Assembly: GCF_014202215.1 (NCBI RefSeq)
Contig: NZ_JACHGB010000001.1
Coordinates: 1-64,000 of the forward strand
Direction of reading: 5' to 3'
Length of the DNA: 64,000 nt
From: Quisquiliibacterium transsilvanicum
GTDB taxonomy: Bacteria; Pseudomonadota; Gammaproteobacteria; Burkholderiales; Burkholderiaceae_E
Positions 1-8,296 of the stretch are shown piece after piece. A model generated the notes under the pieces. The model did not search any database and was not told where the DNA came from. It worked only from the letters and a program-made list of their open reading frames with translations. The translations under genes were made by a program, and so were the position numbers. The first letter of the stretch is position 1; every line of letters starts with the position of its first letter.

Positions 1-93
1 CGGCCAAGGCACCACGCGGTTCATCTCGTCGAGAAACTGCCGCTTGCGCGTGCGTTTCGTCGTCAGGTTCAGTCCAAGGTCAGCTTGCTTCAT
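1..93 (-). CDS. IS5-family transposase, N-terminal fragment
   Basis: Thirty-one codons are visible, starting at the ATG at 91-93 and running off the window. The protein begins MKQADLGLNLTT followed by KRTRKRQFLDEMNRVVPW, the typical opening of DDE transposases of the IS5 group in proteobacteria. The catalytic DDE residues would lie to the left of position 1, so activity cannot be judged. It is transcribed away from the disrupted Mur ligase gene. Confidence 0.85.
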   Translation of the reverse strand, partial: MKQADLGLNLTTKRTRKRQFLDEMNRVVPWP

Positions 94-161
94 GGCTCAC
101 ATCGTCGCTCGCAACACGGGTCCCGGACAAGCTGATCGCGGGTCGATTTTGCAGACCTTCC
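1..161 (-). mobile_element. IS5-family insertion sequence, one end (continues off the left edge)
   Basis: The stretch holds the first 31 codons of an IS5-type transposase on the minus strand and a 68-base non-coding end. Read on the minus strand, the element begins at 161 with GGAAGGTCTGCAAAATCGAC, a plausible terminal inverted repeat, and the transposase ATG is at 93. The next four bases (162-165) read CTAA on the minus strand, which fits the YTAR target preference known for IS5-group elements. The other end is outside the window, so the inverted repeat and target duplication cannot be confirmed. Beyond the element the frame of a Mur ligase continues without a start codon, which indicates insertion into that gene. 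Confidence 0.8.
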
Positions 162-165
162 TTAG
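162..165. repeat. Candidate IS5 target site (YTAR)
   Basis: TTAG on the plus strand (CTAA on the minus strand) directly abuts the inferred IS end. IS5-group elements duplicate a four-base YTAR target, so a second copy is expected at the unseen end of the element. Confidence 0.5.
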
Positions 166-1277
166 CCGGCAGGACCGTCCAGCAGTACTGGTTTTTCTGG
201 GCACGTCTGCTGCTGCGGATCCGCAAGCCGCTGATCGTCGGGGTGACTGGTACTGCGGGAAAGACCACCACGGTGAGCATGATCGGCGCGGTGCTGGAGC
301 GCCCAGACGCTGCCCGAGTGATCGGCCCGGCCGCACACACCGTGCGGAACATGAACGACGACATCGGGCTGCCGCTGACGGTGATGCGCTACGAGCGCTG
401 GCTCAACCCGCCCGAGACATTGGCCGCAGTGCTGCTGCTGCCTTTCCGGACTCTGGCGCTGGCGCTGTCGCCGCGTTACCCGAAGGTGCTGGTGCTGGAG
501 TTCGGTACGCATTCGGAGGGCCACCTGCACTGGCTGGTGAAGGTTGCGCGCCCGGATATCGGGGTGGTCACCACCATCGGCCCTGCGCACCTGGATACCC
601 TGAAGACCATCGCGGGCGTGGTCCACGAGAAGGGCGCGGTGGTCCAGGCGGTGCCCGCCGCGGGCCTGGTGGTGCTGGGCGCTGACCACGAGCATGTCGC
701 CGATCTCGAGGCGCTGGCGAAGTGTCGGGTGATCAAACTGCCGGGGCGTGGAGTGGAGCTTGCCCGTGAAATAGCCCGGGCCGTTGGCCTTCACCTGGGG
801 GTTTCGACGCAGACGATCGAGGCCGCGCTTGCAAGCCATCGCCCCGAGAAGGGGCGTCTGAACCTGCTGCAGCTTGGGGATCTGACGGTGATCGACGATC
901 ACGTCAACGCGAACCCACTGTCGATGCGGCTGGCGCTCGACACCCTGAACGAGCTTGCTCGGCCAGGTCAGCGTCGGGTGGCGATGATGGGCGCCATGCT
1001 CGAGCTCGGCGAGGAAACCGTGCGCTATCACGAGCAGTTGGGGGCGTTCGCGCGTCAGCGGGCGGATGTCGTGATCGGCGTGGGTGAGCTTGCCCGGCAA
1101 TTCCAGCCTGATCGCTGGTTCGCCAGCAGCCCGGAATGCGCCGACCACGTCGAGGAATTCCTGCTGCCCGGTGATTTCCTTCTGGTGAAGGGGTCGAGCT
1201 CCATTCAGATGAACCTGATCGTGGACCGGTTGCGGACCCGTTCGGATGCGGGCTCGCCGCCTGGTTCACCCGGCTGA
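162..1277 (+). pseudogene. MurF-like Mur ligase, 5' end removed by IS insertion
   Basis: The product belongs to the ATP-dependent Mur ligase family and most resembles MurF. It shows the P-loop GVTGTAGKTTT, a MurF-like NMNDDIGLPLTV segment, the central EFGTHSEGHLHWL and IGPAHLDTLK motifs, and a C-terminal domain with IDDHVNANPLSMR and GAMLELGEE. Mur ligases join an amino acid or peptide to a carboxylate through an acyl-phosphate. The frame is open leftward through the IS boundary, and between the IS end and the P-loop there is no ATG, GTG or TTG. The first such codon, GTG at 243, lies inside the P-loop strand and would destroy the nucleotide site. The visible N-terminus (YWFFWARLLLRIRKP) looks like the end of a short hydrophobic leader, as in MurF-like proteins without the usual N-terminal domain. 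The last codons overlap the convergent gene at 1266. It is probably inactive unless a fusion transcript or CTG start rescues it. Confidence 0.8.
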
Positions 1278-2315
1278 TGCTGATTCAGGCCGCTCGGTAA
1301 GCGTCTTCGCCTTTCGCAGTGCGCGCACGGCCGCGCCGGCCAAGGCATTCCGGTAGAAGTTCACGTGGTAGACGTCCCGCGCGCGGTCGGTCCAGCGCGT
1401 GTGCCATTCCATCAGCGGGCCATAGAACTCGACGCGGCGGATCTCGTCCTCGCGGAACAGGGCCTCGAACATCTCTTCGCGCAGCAGGGTGGCGGGCGAG
1501 AAGGGATGCACCGATTCGTCGTGGGTGGTCTTGAGAATGACGATCTCGTCACCGTGGCACACGCAGAGCTCGCAGGCCACCAGCGATTCGCCGAAGAAGT
1601 AGCGGTAGACCCTCGCCTTGCCCTGCAGCGCGAAGCGCTGGAGCATCCGGCGGTAGAACTCGAACTGCCGATGCTCCACGTTCACCGCGGTGCCCTCGGC
1701 GGCCTTCCAGCCGCGCGACTCGAGCGCCGCGTAGTCGGCCACCGCGCGGATCATGTCCTCGGGCCGGGTCAGCACCTCCATGCGGGTGGCGATCGATTCG
1801 CGCACCAGCCGGTTGCGCTGCTTCTTGACGTTGGCGCGCAGGTTCTTGCCGCGTGCGGCCCAATAGTTTTCGAAGCTGCCGTCGAGCTCCACCCAGGCGG
1901 TGCGGATGTAGTCGACGGTGTCGACGCGCGCGGCCTCGTCGGGCCGGGAGAGGAAGCGGGGGTCGAGCTGGCGCATGCTGAACTGCAGCGCGAGCGGGGT
2001 CTCGGCGATCAGCGTGTCGCAGGCTCGCTCCATCCGGGTGTCCTGCGCCTGGATCCATGCGCCCAGTGGCATCTGCGGGGCCACGAAGGCCTCTGGGCGC
2101 ACGGGGTCGCTCAGGTCCAGCAGGGCCAGCGCCCTGGGATGTTCGGGCGCGCCATAGCAGGCGAAGCGCAGCCCGGGCCTGCCGAGGGTTTCCGCGCAGG
2201 TGAAGACGAATTCCGGAAGGAGCACGGCGCTGTCTCCCGCGTGCGCGGCGAGTTCACGCCAGGATTCGCGCTGGTAGCGGTCGTCTGCGTCGAAGGGTTC
2301 GATGTGCCAGTCCAT
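1266..2315 (-). CDS. BioF2/FemAB-like GNAT transferase (paralogue 1)
   Basis: A 349-residue protein of the Acetyltransf_6 (BioF2-like, FemAB-related) family. It carries two motifs shared with neighbouring paralogues: ESRGWKAAEGTAV near residue 205 and ILKTTHDES near 265. A basic stretch (NLRANVKKQRNRL) lies near 160. FemAB-type enzymes transfer aminoacyl or acyl groups to amines; the substrate here is unknown. There is no signal peptide or membrane segment, so it should act in the cytoplasm. It is the last gene of a leftward operon, 124 bases after the ATP-grasp gene, and its 3' end overlaps the Mur ligase remnant by 12 bases. The start is the ATG at 2313-2315. Confidence 0.8.
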   Translation of the reverse strand: MDWHIEPFDADDRYQRESWRELAAHAGDSAVLLPEFVFTCAETLGRPGLRFACYGAPEHPRALALLDLSDPVRPEAFVAPQMPLGAWIQAQDTRMERACDTLIAETPLALQFSMRQLDPRFLSRPDEAARVDTVDYIRTAWVELDGSFENYWAARGKNLRANVKKQRNRLVRESIATRMEVLTRPEDMIRAVADYAALESRGWKAAEGTAVNVEHRQFEFYRRMLQRFALQGKARVYRYFFGESLVACELCVCHGDEIVILKTTHDESVHPFSPATLLREEMFEALFREDEIRRVEFYGPLMEWHTRWTDRARDVYHVNFYRNALAGAAVRALRKAKTLTERPESASAG

Positions 2316-2439
2316 GACGTGCCCGTGAACGAGTCCGGACTTCAGTCATGGAAAGTTGGTACTGCTTACACTGCGATCGGCAACGGTGAACTCGTGCGCG
2401 CGGCGGCCGCGTCTCTAGGCACTGTCCGGCCGGGTTCGT

Positions 2440-3597
2440 TCAGTACGGCCAGTGCGATCCCCGCCAGCCCAGCCGCCCGGTGCGGCTCCTGAAGGCTGGC
2501 CGCGCGGGCCCGTCCAGGAACCGCTCGAGGTCGCGCGCCTTCAGAAGCTCGCGGAAGGCGGTGTCCAGGAAGCCCTTGCGCATCGACTGCTGCGGCAGGT
2601 CGACGTCGCCGAACCAGTTCGCCTCCAGCATCACTGGGCCACGCTCGCAGAGCGCTACGTCCCAGCCTTGGCAGAGAAATCCGGGGAATGCCATTGCGCC
2701 GCGGCGGACGTAGTCCAGCGCCTCATGGAAGCCGGGCAGCCGGAACCCCAACAGGGGCTCCCCGGAGACGGGGTGCGCGCGCAACTCCCGCTGGTGCGGG
2801 CCGACGCCTGCGATCACGCGAATCACCTCGCCGGTGTGCAGGTCCACGTCCGCGAGCATGTTGCCGCTGGTGCCGTGTACGAAGTTGTCCGAGTCCAGGG
2901 TTCCCAGGTTCACCTTCCAGACCACCCGGTGGATGCTCACGCCCTCGCGGCCGATGAACGGGTGGACCCGGAGGCTGGAAACACGGTAGCCGCAGATGCG
3001 GGCGATCTCGGGATGAGCCGAGAGCGCCTCCTGCACAAGCCACCCCATGCCGGAGCGGTCTTCCAGCGAGCGGCAGAACTCCATGATCTCCACGCGCGTG
3101 CCGTCGCCCAGCGTGAGGAACCCGTCGGCATGGGCCACCACCCTCGTGTTGCCGCGGCCGTAGGCGCCGAAGGAGGGCTTAAGGTAGATCGGGAACACAG
3201 CATCATTTGCGATGAACGCGGCCAGCGCCTCCGGCGTGTCCAGCCTGCGGCCGGGACATGGACGGGCGGCCTGGCAGTACAACGCCGGCATCTCAGGGAT
3301 TGGGAATCCGTAGCCCTGCATCAGCGTGTAGAAGGTGAGCTTGTCCAGAGCAAGGAACTTGGAATAGACGTCGACCAGGATGTCCTCGAGTACCGCCTGG
3401 CCGCGGTAGCCGCAGAACTCCAGCTTCTCGGCCATGTCGAGATCGTTCTCGTAGAGGCGGAAGTCGAAGTACTCGGAAATGCCCAGCCGGCCCGGGCCGC
3501 GGCGCAGTTCGTAAATCTCACGAATCAGGTCGAGGTAGGGGCGCCCGGTTGCGTCACGCGCGTCCTTGAGTAGCGACAGCAGTGCGAACTTGCTCAT
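2440..3597 (-). CDS. Sugar-transfer-associated ATP-grasp protein (copy A)
   Basis: A 385-residue ATP-grasp protein of the ATPgrasp_ST type. Visible features are the ATP-binding loop IYLKPSFGAYGRGN near residue 130, the metal/ATP region of the second half (RVSSLRVHPFI, DNFVHGTSGNML), and the C-terminal VMLEANWFGDVDLPQ with its Glu/Asn metal ligands. ATP-grasp enzymes form amide or ester bonds through acyl-phosphates; the partner here is unknown. The ATG at 3595-3597 was chosen because the protein then begins MSKFALLSLLKDARDATG, aligning with the paralogue's MSRLEALSDLAVAMREA. The frame stays open upstream into the neighbouring gene but gives a low-quality extension. It lies 55 bases downstream of copy B. 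Confidence 0.85.
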   Translation of the reverse strand: MSKFALLSLLKDARDATGRPYLDLIREIYELRRGPGRLGISEYFDFRLYENDLDMAEKLEFCGYRGQAVLEDILVDVYSKFLALDKLTFYTLMQGYGFPIPEMPALYCQAARPCPGRRLDTPEALAAFIANDAVFPIYLKPSFGAYGRGNTRVVAHADGFLTLGDGTRVEIMEFCRSLEDRSGMGWLVQEALSAHPEIARICGYRVSSLRVHPFIGREGVSIHRVVWKVNLGTLDSDNFVHGTSGNMLADVDLHTGEVIRVIAGVGPHQRELRAHPVSGEPLLGFRLPGFHEALDYVRRGAMAFPGFLCQGWDVALCERGPVMLEANWFGDVDLPQQSMRKGFLDTAFRELLKARDLERFLDGPARPAFRSRTGRLGWRGSHWPY

Positions 3598-3652
3598 CGG
3601 CCGGCTCCGTTGAATCGATCGTGTCGCGGCAGGCGCAGATGCGAGGGCTGTC

Positions 3653-4771
3653 TCATGAGGCACGTCCGTGACGCTCCACGAACTTCCGTAGCCGCGCGTC
3701 GTAGAGGCCCTGCCCCGATGCGATCTGTGGCAGTTCGATCCCACCCGGCGAATTGCATTCGACGATCACGGGTCCATTCCGGGTGATCGCGACATCCCAG
3801 TGCTGGAAGCGGAACATGGGGATCAGGGCGGAGGCGAGAAGCACGAGATCGCAGGCTTCCCGGAACAGGGGCAGTTGCCAGCCGAGCAGTCGAGCGCCCG
3901 TGTCGGGGTGTGTCGAGTGAGTCGTCATGGCAGCGCCAACTCCCGCGATTACCCGCTCGATCTCACCGGATTCCAACGACACCCGCGCAGCGAGGTTTCC
4001 GGTGCGGCCATGCCGGCCGAAGTTGTCCGTCATGTTGGCTCCCGTGGGTATGCGCCAGACCACTCGGAACAGCTCCGGGCCATGATCGTCCAGCAGCACG
4101 ATGAATCGCAGGGTGGCCACGGTTTCTCCGCACACGGCGGCGATGAGCTCATGCTGCTGCAACCGCTCCTGGAACAACCAGCCAAGCGCGGGCGTTGCGC
4201 CGGGCGAGGAGCGGGATAGGCTGTCGGCGAATGCCGAGACGGAGACCTGTTGGCCGCTGGCCAGGACGAGTTCGTCGCGGGTGCGGTCGATGCTGTCCAC
4301 GGCTGCAGCGCCGCCGCCGGACACACCAAATACCGGCTTCGAGAAGAAGGGGTAACTGATCGCCTCCCTGAGGAAATGCTCGACGTCCTGCGTGTGACGT
4401 AGCACCGGAACGTTGCCTAGCCGACGGCCCGCCGGATGGAAGAGTCCGAGGACCCGTGGCACCGGGATGCCCTGCAGCACGCATATCGCATGGAAGACGC
4501 ACTTGTCTTCGATGATGCCTCGCCACATCCGGCCGTTGAGCCGTTCGTCGAGCCAGCCTTCCATGCGCCAGCCGGCGAAGTCCACCTTGTGACCGCCGAA
4601 GGGAAGCGGCTCGTACAGCCTGTACTGGAAGTAGTCGGACAGGCCGAGCATGCCTCCCGAGTTTCGCAGCCTCAAGAGTTCGCGGGCGATGGACAGCCAG
4701 GAGCGCCCGCTGATGAGGCGCGCCTCCCTCATCGCTACGGCCAGGTCGGACAGCGCTTCCAGTCGGCTCAT
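3653..4771 (-). CDS. Sugar-transfer-associated ATP-grasp protein (copy B)
   Basis: A 372-residue paralogue of the gene just downstream. It shares LGLSDYFQYRLYE near residue 40 (ISEYFDFRLYE in copy A), the ATP loop FFSKPVFGVSGGGAA, the DNFGRHGRTGNLAARV segment and the C-terminal PVIVECNSPGGIELPQ. The glycine-rich loop differs from copy A (VSGGGA against AYGRGN), and the predicted ligand asparagine sits in ECN rather than EAN, so the two copies probably use different substrates. It lies 15 bases after the FemAB-like gene upstream, so they are likely co-transcribed. Confidence 0.85.
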   Translation of the reverse strand: MSRLEALSDLAVAMREARLISGRSWLSIARELLRLRNSGGMLGLSDYFQYRLYEPLPFGGHKVDFAGWRMEGWLDERLNGRMWRGIIEDKCVFHAICVLQGIPVPRVLGLFHPAGRRLGNVPVLRHTQDVEHFLREAISYPFFSKPVFGVSGGGAAAVDSIDRTRDELVLASGQQVSVSAFADSLSRSSPGATPALGWLFQERLQQHELIAAVCGETVATLRFIVLLDDHGPELFRVVWRIPTGANMTDNFGRHGRTGNLAARVSLESGEIERVIAGVGAAMTTHSTHPDTGARLLGWQLPLFREACDLVLLASALIPMFRFQHWDVAITRNGPVIVECNSPGGIELPQIASGQGLYDARLRKFVERHGRAS

Positions 4772-4786
4772 GCGTTCTCACTGCGC

Positions 4787-5857
4787 TCAGGAAGCCGCGC
4801 GACGCTTCACCCATCGAACAAGGCCCAACGGCGCCTTGATCGCCCGGTACCTGAGCACCGTGAGGTGATAGACGTGGCGCGTACCGGTGATGAAGGGTGC
4901 AATCGCTTCCTTCACCTGCCCGTAGATCTCGAAGTCCCGAGTGGGGGGCTCCCTGGTCTGGCTCCATTCCAGGATGAGGTAACGCTGGATGACGCCGGGC
5001 GCATAGGCACTCAGGGACTCGTCGTAGGTTGTCTTCAGGAAATAGGTGATTCCATCGCAGTCGATCGCGATCTGTTGTGCCGCGGGGCGGTCGCCGAACA
5101 TCAGGACGAACATGCGCAGATCTCCGCGCTCGGCAGCGGCCCGCAGCATGTCGCGGTAGAAGAGGCCCTGTGCATCGTCGAAGCCCACCGCGGTTCCGGC
5201 TTCGCCCTTCCAGCCGCGTGACTCGGTGTCCGAATAGAGGTGAAGGAATTCGTCGATGCGTTCGGCCGACTCCCAGACCTGCAGCGAGGCCGGCCCGATC
5301 TCCGCCTCGGCCTTGCGCAGTCGGCGCTCCAGGTTCTTGCGCGCTCGCGTCGGGATGGCGGCGTAATAGTCGGCGAAGTCGTGGCCGACGAAGATGGCGC
5401 CCGTCTCGAACCGGGGACTGATCTCCACGTCTGGTGCGGCGGCCGGCATCGCCACGAAGCGCTCGTCCAGGTGCAGCAGCGTCAGTGCGAGTACGGTGCC
5501 TGGCAGCGCGCGCAGGAGCGAGCGCGCTGCGTCCGCCACGTCTTCGCCCGGGGCGAGCAGCACTGCGGCAAGAGGCGCCTGCGACGGTTGGAAGCCCTCG
5601 CATCGCAGTGCGGCTGGCCGGGTGAGCAGCATCATCGCCGCCGGCGTGTCAGGCTCGCGGCGACCGATGGCGACGAGTTCCTCCCCGGTGCCGAAGTGCC
5701 GGAGCGCCGGGAGCAGGAACCAGCTCTGTATGAGTGGTGATCGGCAGCCGCGTCGGTTCAGCTCGTCCCATGCGCGCGTCCAGCGGGCATGCTCGTGAGC
5801 CGGAACGAGGCTCCAGTCGAGCGCGGGGAGGCGCGGCCGATCGATCGCCGCAGTCAT
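4787..5857 (-). CDS. BioF2/FemAB-like GNAT transferase (paralogue 2)
   Basis: A 356-residue member of the same Acetyltransf_6 family as the genes at 1266 and 9776. It has TESRGWKGEAGTAV near residue 210 and FLKTTYDES near 270, and a basic RKNLERRLRKAEAE stretch before them. The start ATG at 5855-5857 overlaps the stop of the upstream glycosyltransferase by four bases (ATGA), indicating translational coupling; a much longer open frame upstream is antisense-quality sequence. Likely cytoplasmic. The aminoacyl or acyl donor cannot be deduced. Confidence 0.82.
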   Translation of the reverse strand: MTAAIDRPRLPALDWSLVPAHEHARWTRAWDELNRRGCRSPLIQSWFLLPALRHFGTGEELVAIGRREPDTPAAMMLLTRPAALRCEGFQPSQAPLAAVLLAPGEDVADAARSLLRALPGTVLALTLLHLDERFVAMPAAAPDVEISPRFETGAIFVGHDFADYYAAIPTRARKNLERRLRKAEAEIGPASLQVWESAERIDEFLHLYSDTESRGWKGEAGTAVGFDDAQGLFYRDMLRAAAERGDLRMFVLMFGDRPAAQQIAIDCDGITYFLKTTYDESLSAYAPGVIQRYLILEWSQTREPPTRDFEIYGQVKEAIAPFITGTRHVYHLTVLRYRAIKAPLGLVRWVKRRAAS

Positions 5858-7173
5858 TGGCGCGTGCAGTCGTCCAGCACCGCGGCGAGCTCGGCCGCGC
5901 GGTTGCCGCGTTCGAAGCGCGCGGCGCGCTCCAGCGGGAGCACCGCGGCGGATCCGTCCTGCACTGATTCCAGGAAGGGGCCGAGGCCGGCCAGGATGCC
6001 TTCGGCGTCCTCGATGGGAAGCACGGTGCCCACGCTTTCCTGCTGGAGCAGCTTTGCGGTGTCGCCGTTGGCGTCGAGCAGGGCCAGGATGGGCCGCCGC
6101 GCGCGCAGATATTCGTAGGCCTTTGCGGGAATGGCCGGGTTGGATGTGTATCCCTGGAAGATCAGCAGCACGTCCGATGCAAGCATCTCGGCCAGCGCCT
6201 CCCGGTACGGAACCGGCGGGGCCAGCGTCACCGTATCTTCCAGCCCCAGCGAGGCGATTACGGGGGCGTAGGTGCTGTCGTACGCGGAGGCGCGGAACAC
6301 GATCTGGAGCCGACAACGCCACTCGGGGCGTGCTGCCAGGAAGTCCGCCACTGCGCGCAGGAACTGCGAGGGGTCGCGGTCCGGACCGGGGTAGAGCACG
6401 CCGCTGTGCAGCATCCTGATGGGGCGCTTTGGCTCGTGCGGCGCATCGACGTTCAGCTCGATTCTGGCCGAGCGGAACGCATCCTCGTCGAAGCCGTTGG
6501 GAATCACCACGGCGCGTTCACGCGGGAACTCGGGATAGCGCTGGGCGAAGATCTCCAGTGCACCGTTGGTGCAGAACACCACACGTGCGGCACGGCGTGC
6601 GCACAGCCGCTCGATCCACAGGCGCGACCTGCGGATCTTCATGTCCCCCGGTGCCCAGGCCTGCCTGCGATCGTTGTACTCGACCATGGGGTCGCGGAAA
6701 TCCGCCACCCAGGCGATGCCTGTGAGTCGCTGCAGCGCCCAGCCCACGATGTGGGCGGTGGCGATGGGATAGGTGGACCAGATGGCCTTCGGACGCAGGC
6801 GCCGGCTCATTCCCCATCCCTTGAGCACTGCGCCCGGCAGCCATCCGATCCAGCGGTCCGGCACTGCCGCCCAGCCGGGGTAGGAGCCCCGGATCGCGAG
6901 GTGCCTGGCGGTATCGACGGCGAATGCGCGCTCAACAATCACGTCGGAAGGAATGTCCTTCATTCGCTCGTCGGAGACCCCTGGATAGGCGCGCGGATGC
7001 GGCGCCAGCACCATCGGCTGCCAGCCGAAGCGGGCCAGGTGGCGGCAGAAGCCCAGCGTGCGCTCGAGGCCGCTGCTGCCCTTGAACGGGGGAAAGTGGA
7101 AGGCGATCAGCAACACCCTTGGCAGCGGGGCTGCGCCAGTCTGGTCCACGGGGGTGCGACCGTCGTTCTGCAT
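5854..7173 (-). CDS. GT4-family glycosyltransferase
   Basis: A 439-residue GT-B glycosyltransferase with a two-domain layout. The N-terminal half starts LLIAFHFPPFKGSSG, typical of GT4 proteins using nucleotide-sugar donors, and contains WVADFRDPM. The C-terminal half has PNGFDEDAF, HSGVLYPGPDRD and the late acidic region of the donor site (IPAKAYEYLRARRPILAL). Cytosolic or membrane-peripheral; it probably adds one sugar to the lipid-linked glycan. It is coupled by a four-base overlap to the FemAB-like gene downstream, which suggests that the residue it adds may be the one acylated. Confidence 0.85.
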   Translation of the reverse strand: MQNDGRTPVDQTGAAPLPRVLLIAFHFPPFKGSSGLERTLGFCRHLARFGWQPMVLAPHPRAYPGVSDERMKDIPSDVIVERAFAVDTARHLAIRGSYPGWAAVPDRWIGWLPGAVLKGWGMSRRLRPKAIWSTYPIATAHIVGWALQRLTGIAWVADFRDPMVEYNDRRQAWAPGDMKIRRSRLWIERLCARRAARVVFCTNGALEIFAQRYPEFPRERAVVIPNGFDEDAFRSARIELNVDAPHEPKRPIRMLHSGVLYPGPDRDPSQFLRAVADFLAARPEWRCRLQIVFRASAYDSTYAPVIASLGLEDTVTLAPPVPYREALAEMLASDVLLIFQGYTSNPAIPAKAYEYLRARRPILALLDANGDTAKLLQQESVGTVLPIEDAEGILAGLGPFLESVQDGSAAVLPLERAARFERGNRAAELAAVLDDCTRQ

Positions 7174-7195
7174 GTCTTCCTTGCGTTCCGGGGAT

Positions 7196-8296
7196 TCAGG
7201 CCCGGATCAGGCCGCGCCGCAGCCTGGCCTTTGCCTGGTGCCGCAGTCGCGCCACCGCGCCGCGAAGCCCCGAGTTGAACACGGAGTAGAGGGCGACCGA
7301 ATAGGCGGTCTCGGTCCAGCGCATCTTGTGCGGCTCGCATGCACCCATGAAGTCGTAGGCGCGCACGCCTCGCTGCGCCAGGGCGTCGAAGTAGAGCCGG
7401 CGCAGCACGGTGGCTGGCGATTGACTGGAAAGGTCCTCGACGTAGCTGGTCTTGAGACCGATGGCGGTGTCGCCGAAGCGGATCGCAAGGCAGTAGGCGA
7501 TCGGCCGCTCGTCGAGCAGCAGCAGCCCGGCGAGCAGTTGGCCGGCGGCCGCGGCGCGTGGAAGCAGCGTGGGGTAGAACCGCTGCTCGCGCTCCTTGGC
7601 AGTGATCGACGAGCCGGCCGTCTCCTTCCAGGAGGTCTTTTCGATCTCGATGATGGCGTTCCAGAGGGTGTCTGTTTCCGCCGCTCCATCGATGATCTGC
7701 AAATCGAGCGTGCCCATGTCCCTCAGCCGCCTCTCGCGCCGCTGCGTCTCCTTGCGGAAGTTCTGGCTCAGGGCCCGCAGGTACTGGTCCAGGTCAGCGG
7801 GGAGGATCAGGTAGGGAGAAGTTGTCTCCTCTGACCTCACGACGCGTCGTCCATGGTTGCCGGCAAGCTCGTCGAGCATCCGGTTCGATCGGCCGCCGAG
7901 CGTGGTCCGGAACAGGAGTCGATCCCAGCCCGATACCTGTCGTGCAAGATGGTCCAGCATCGCGTTCAGCGTGTCCGCGGACCCCGCTCGGACGAGCAGT
8001 CCGTTGCGCCCGCCGTTCAGTTCCGTGAGAACCGCCAGGGCGTCGGAGTCGGGTGCAGTGCCTCCGTACTTGACCCAATAAAGGGGCAAAATGCCGCAGA
8101 CACCCCGCGCGTCGGATGCCACCACGATCATCCACTGACCGTCGTCGAGGAAGGCATCGATCAGCGCGCCGGCCCATTCGTGGGTGGAGGTGGCATCCAT
8201 TCCCTCCGGGCACGCGGCGTCTTCGGCCAGGAGCGCATTCCAGGCGGGCCCCAGGCGGTCGAACTCAGCTCGCTGCGAGATCAGTTCGACGCGCAA
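7196..8296 (-). CDS. BioF2/FemAB-like GNAT transferase (paralogue 3, divergent)
   Basis: A 366-residue Acetyltransf_6 protein. The two family motifs are present in altered form: EKTSWKETAGSSI replaces the ESRGWK..GTAV motif and GLKTSYVEDLSS replaces LKTTYDES. A basic FRKETQRRERRLRD segment precedes them. The TTG at 8294-8296 is preferred as start because a GGAGG lies seven bases upstream; another TTG at 8314 lacks a good site. Either start overlaps the end of the aminotransferase gene, so translation is probably coupled. The altered motifs suggest a different donor or acceptor from paralogues 1, 2 and 4. Confidence 0.75.
   Translation of the reverse strand: MRVELISQRAEFDRLGPAWNALLAEDAACPEGMDATSTHEWAGALIDAFLDDGQWMIVVASDARGVCGILPLYWVKYGGTAPDSDALAVLTELNGGRNGLLVRAGSADTLNAMLDHLARQVSGWDRLLFRTTLGGRSNRMLDELAGNHGRRVVRSEETTSPYLILPADLDQYLRALSQNFRKETQRRERRLRDMGTLDLQIIDGAAETDTLWNAIIEIEKTSWKETAGSSITAKEREQRFYPTLLPRAAAAGQLLAGLLLLDERPIAYCLAIRFGDTAIGLKTSYVEDLSSQSPATVLRRLYFDALAQRGVRAYDFMGACEPHKMRWTETAYSVALYSVFNSGLRGAVARLRHQAKARLRRGLIRA

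Noticed and set aside
243-245. GTG as the start of the Mur ligase
   Set aside because: It lies within the P-loop strand (GVTGTAGKTTT), and the same frame codes for a plausible hydrophobic leader upstream until the IS boundary.
2440-3744. A longer ATP-grasp protein beginning at 3744
   Set aside because: The additional 49 residues have no match to the paralogue, whose start aligns with the ATG at 3597.
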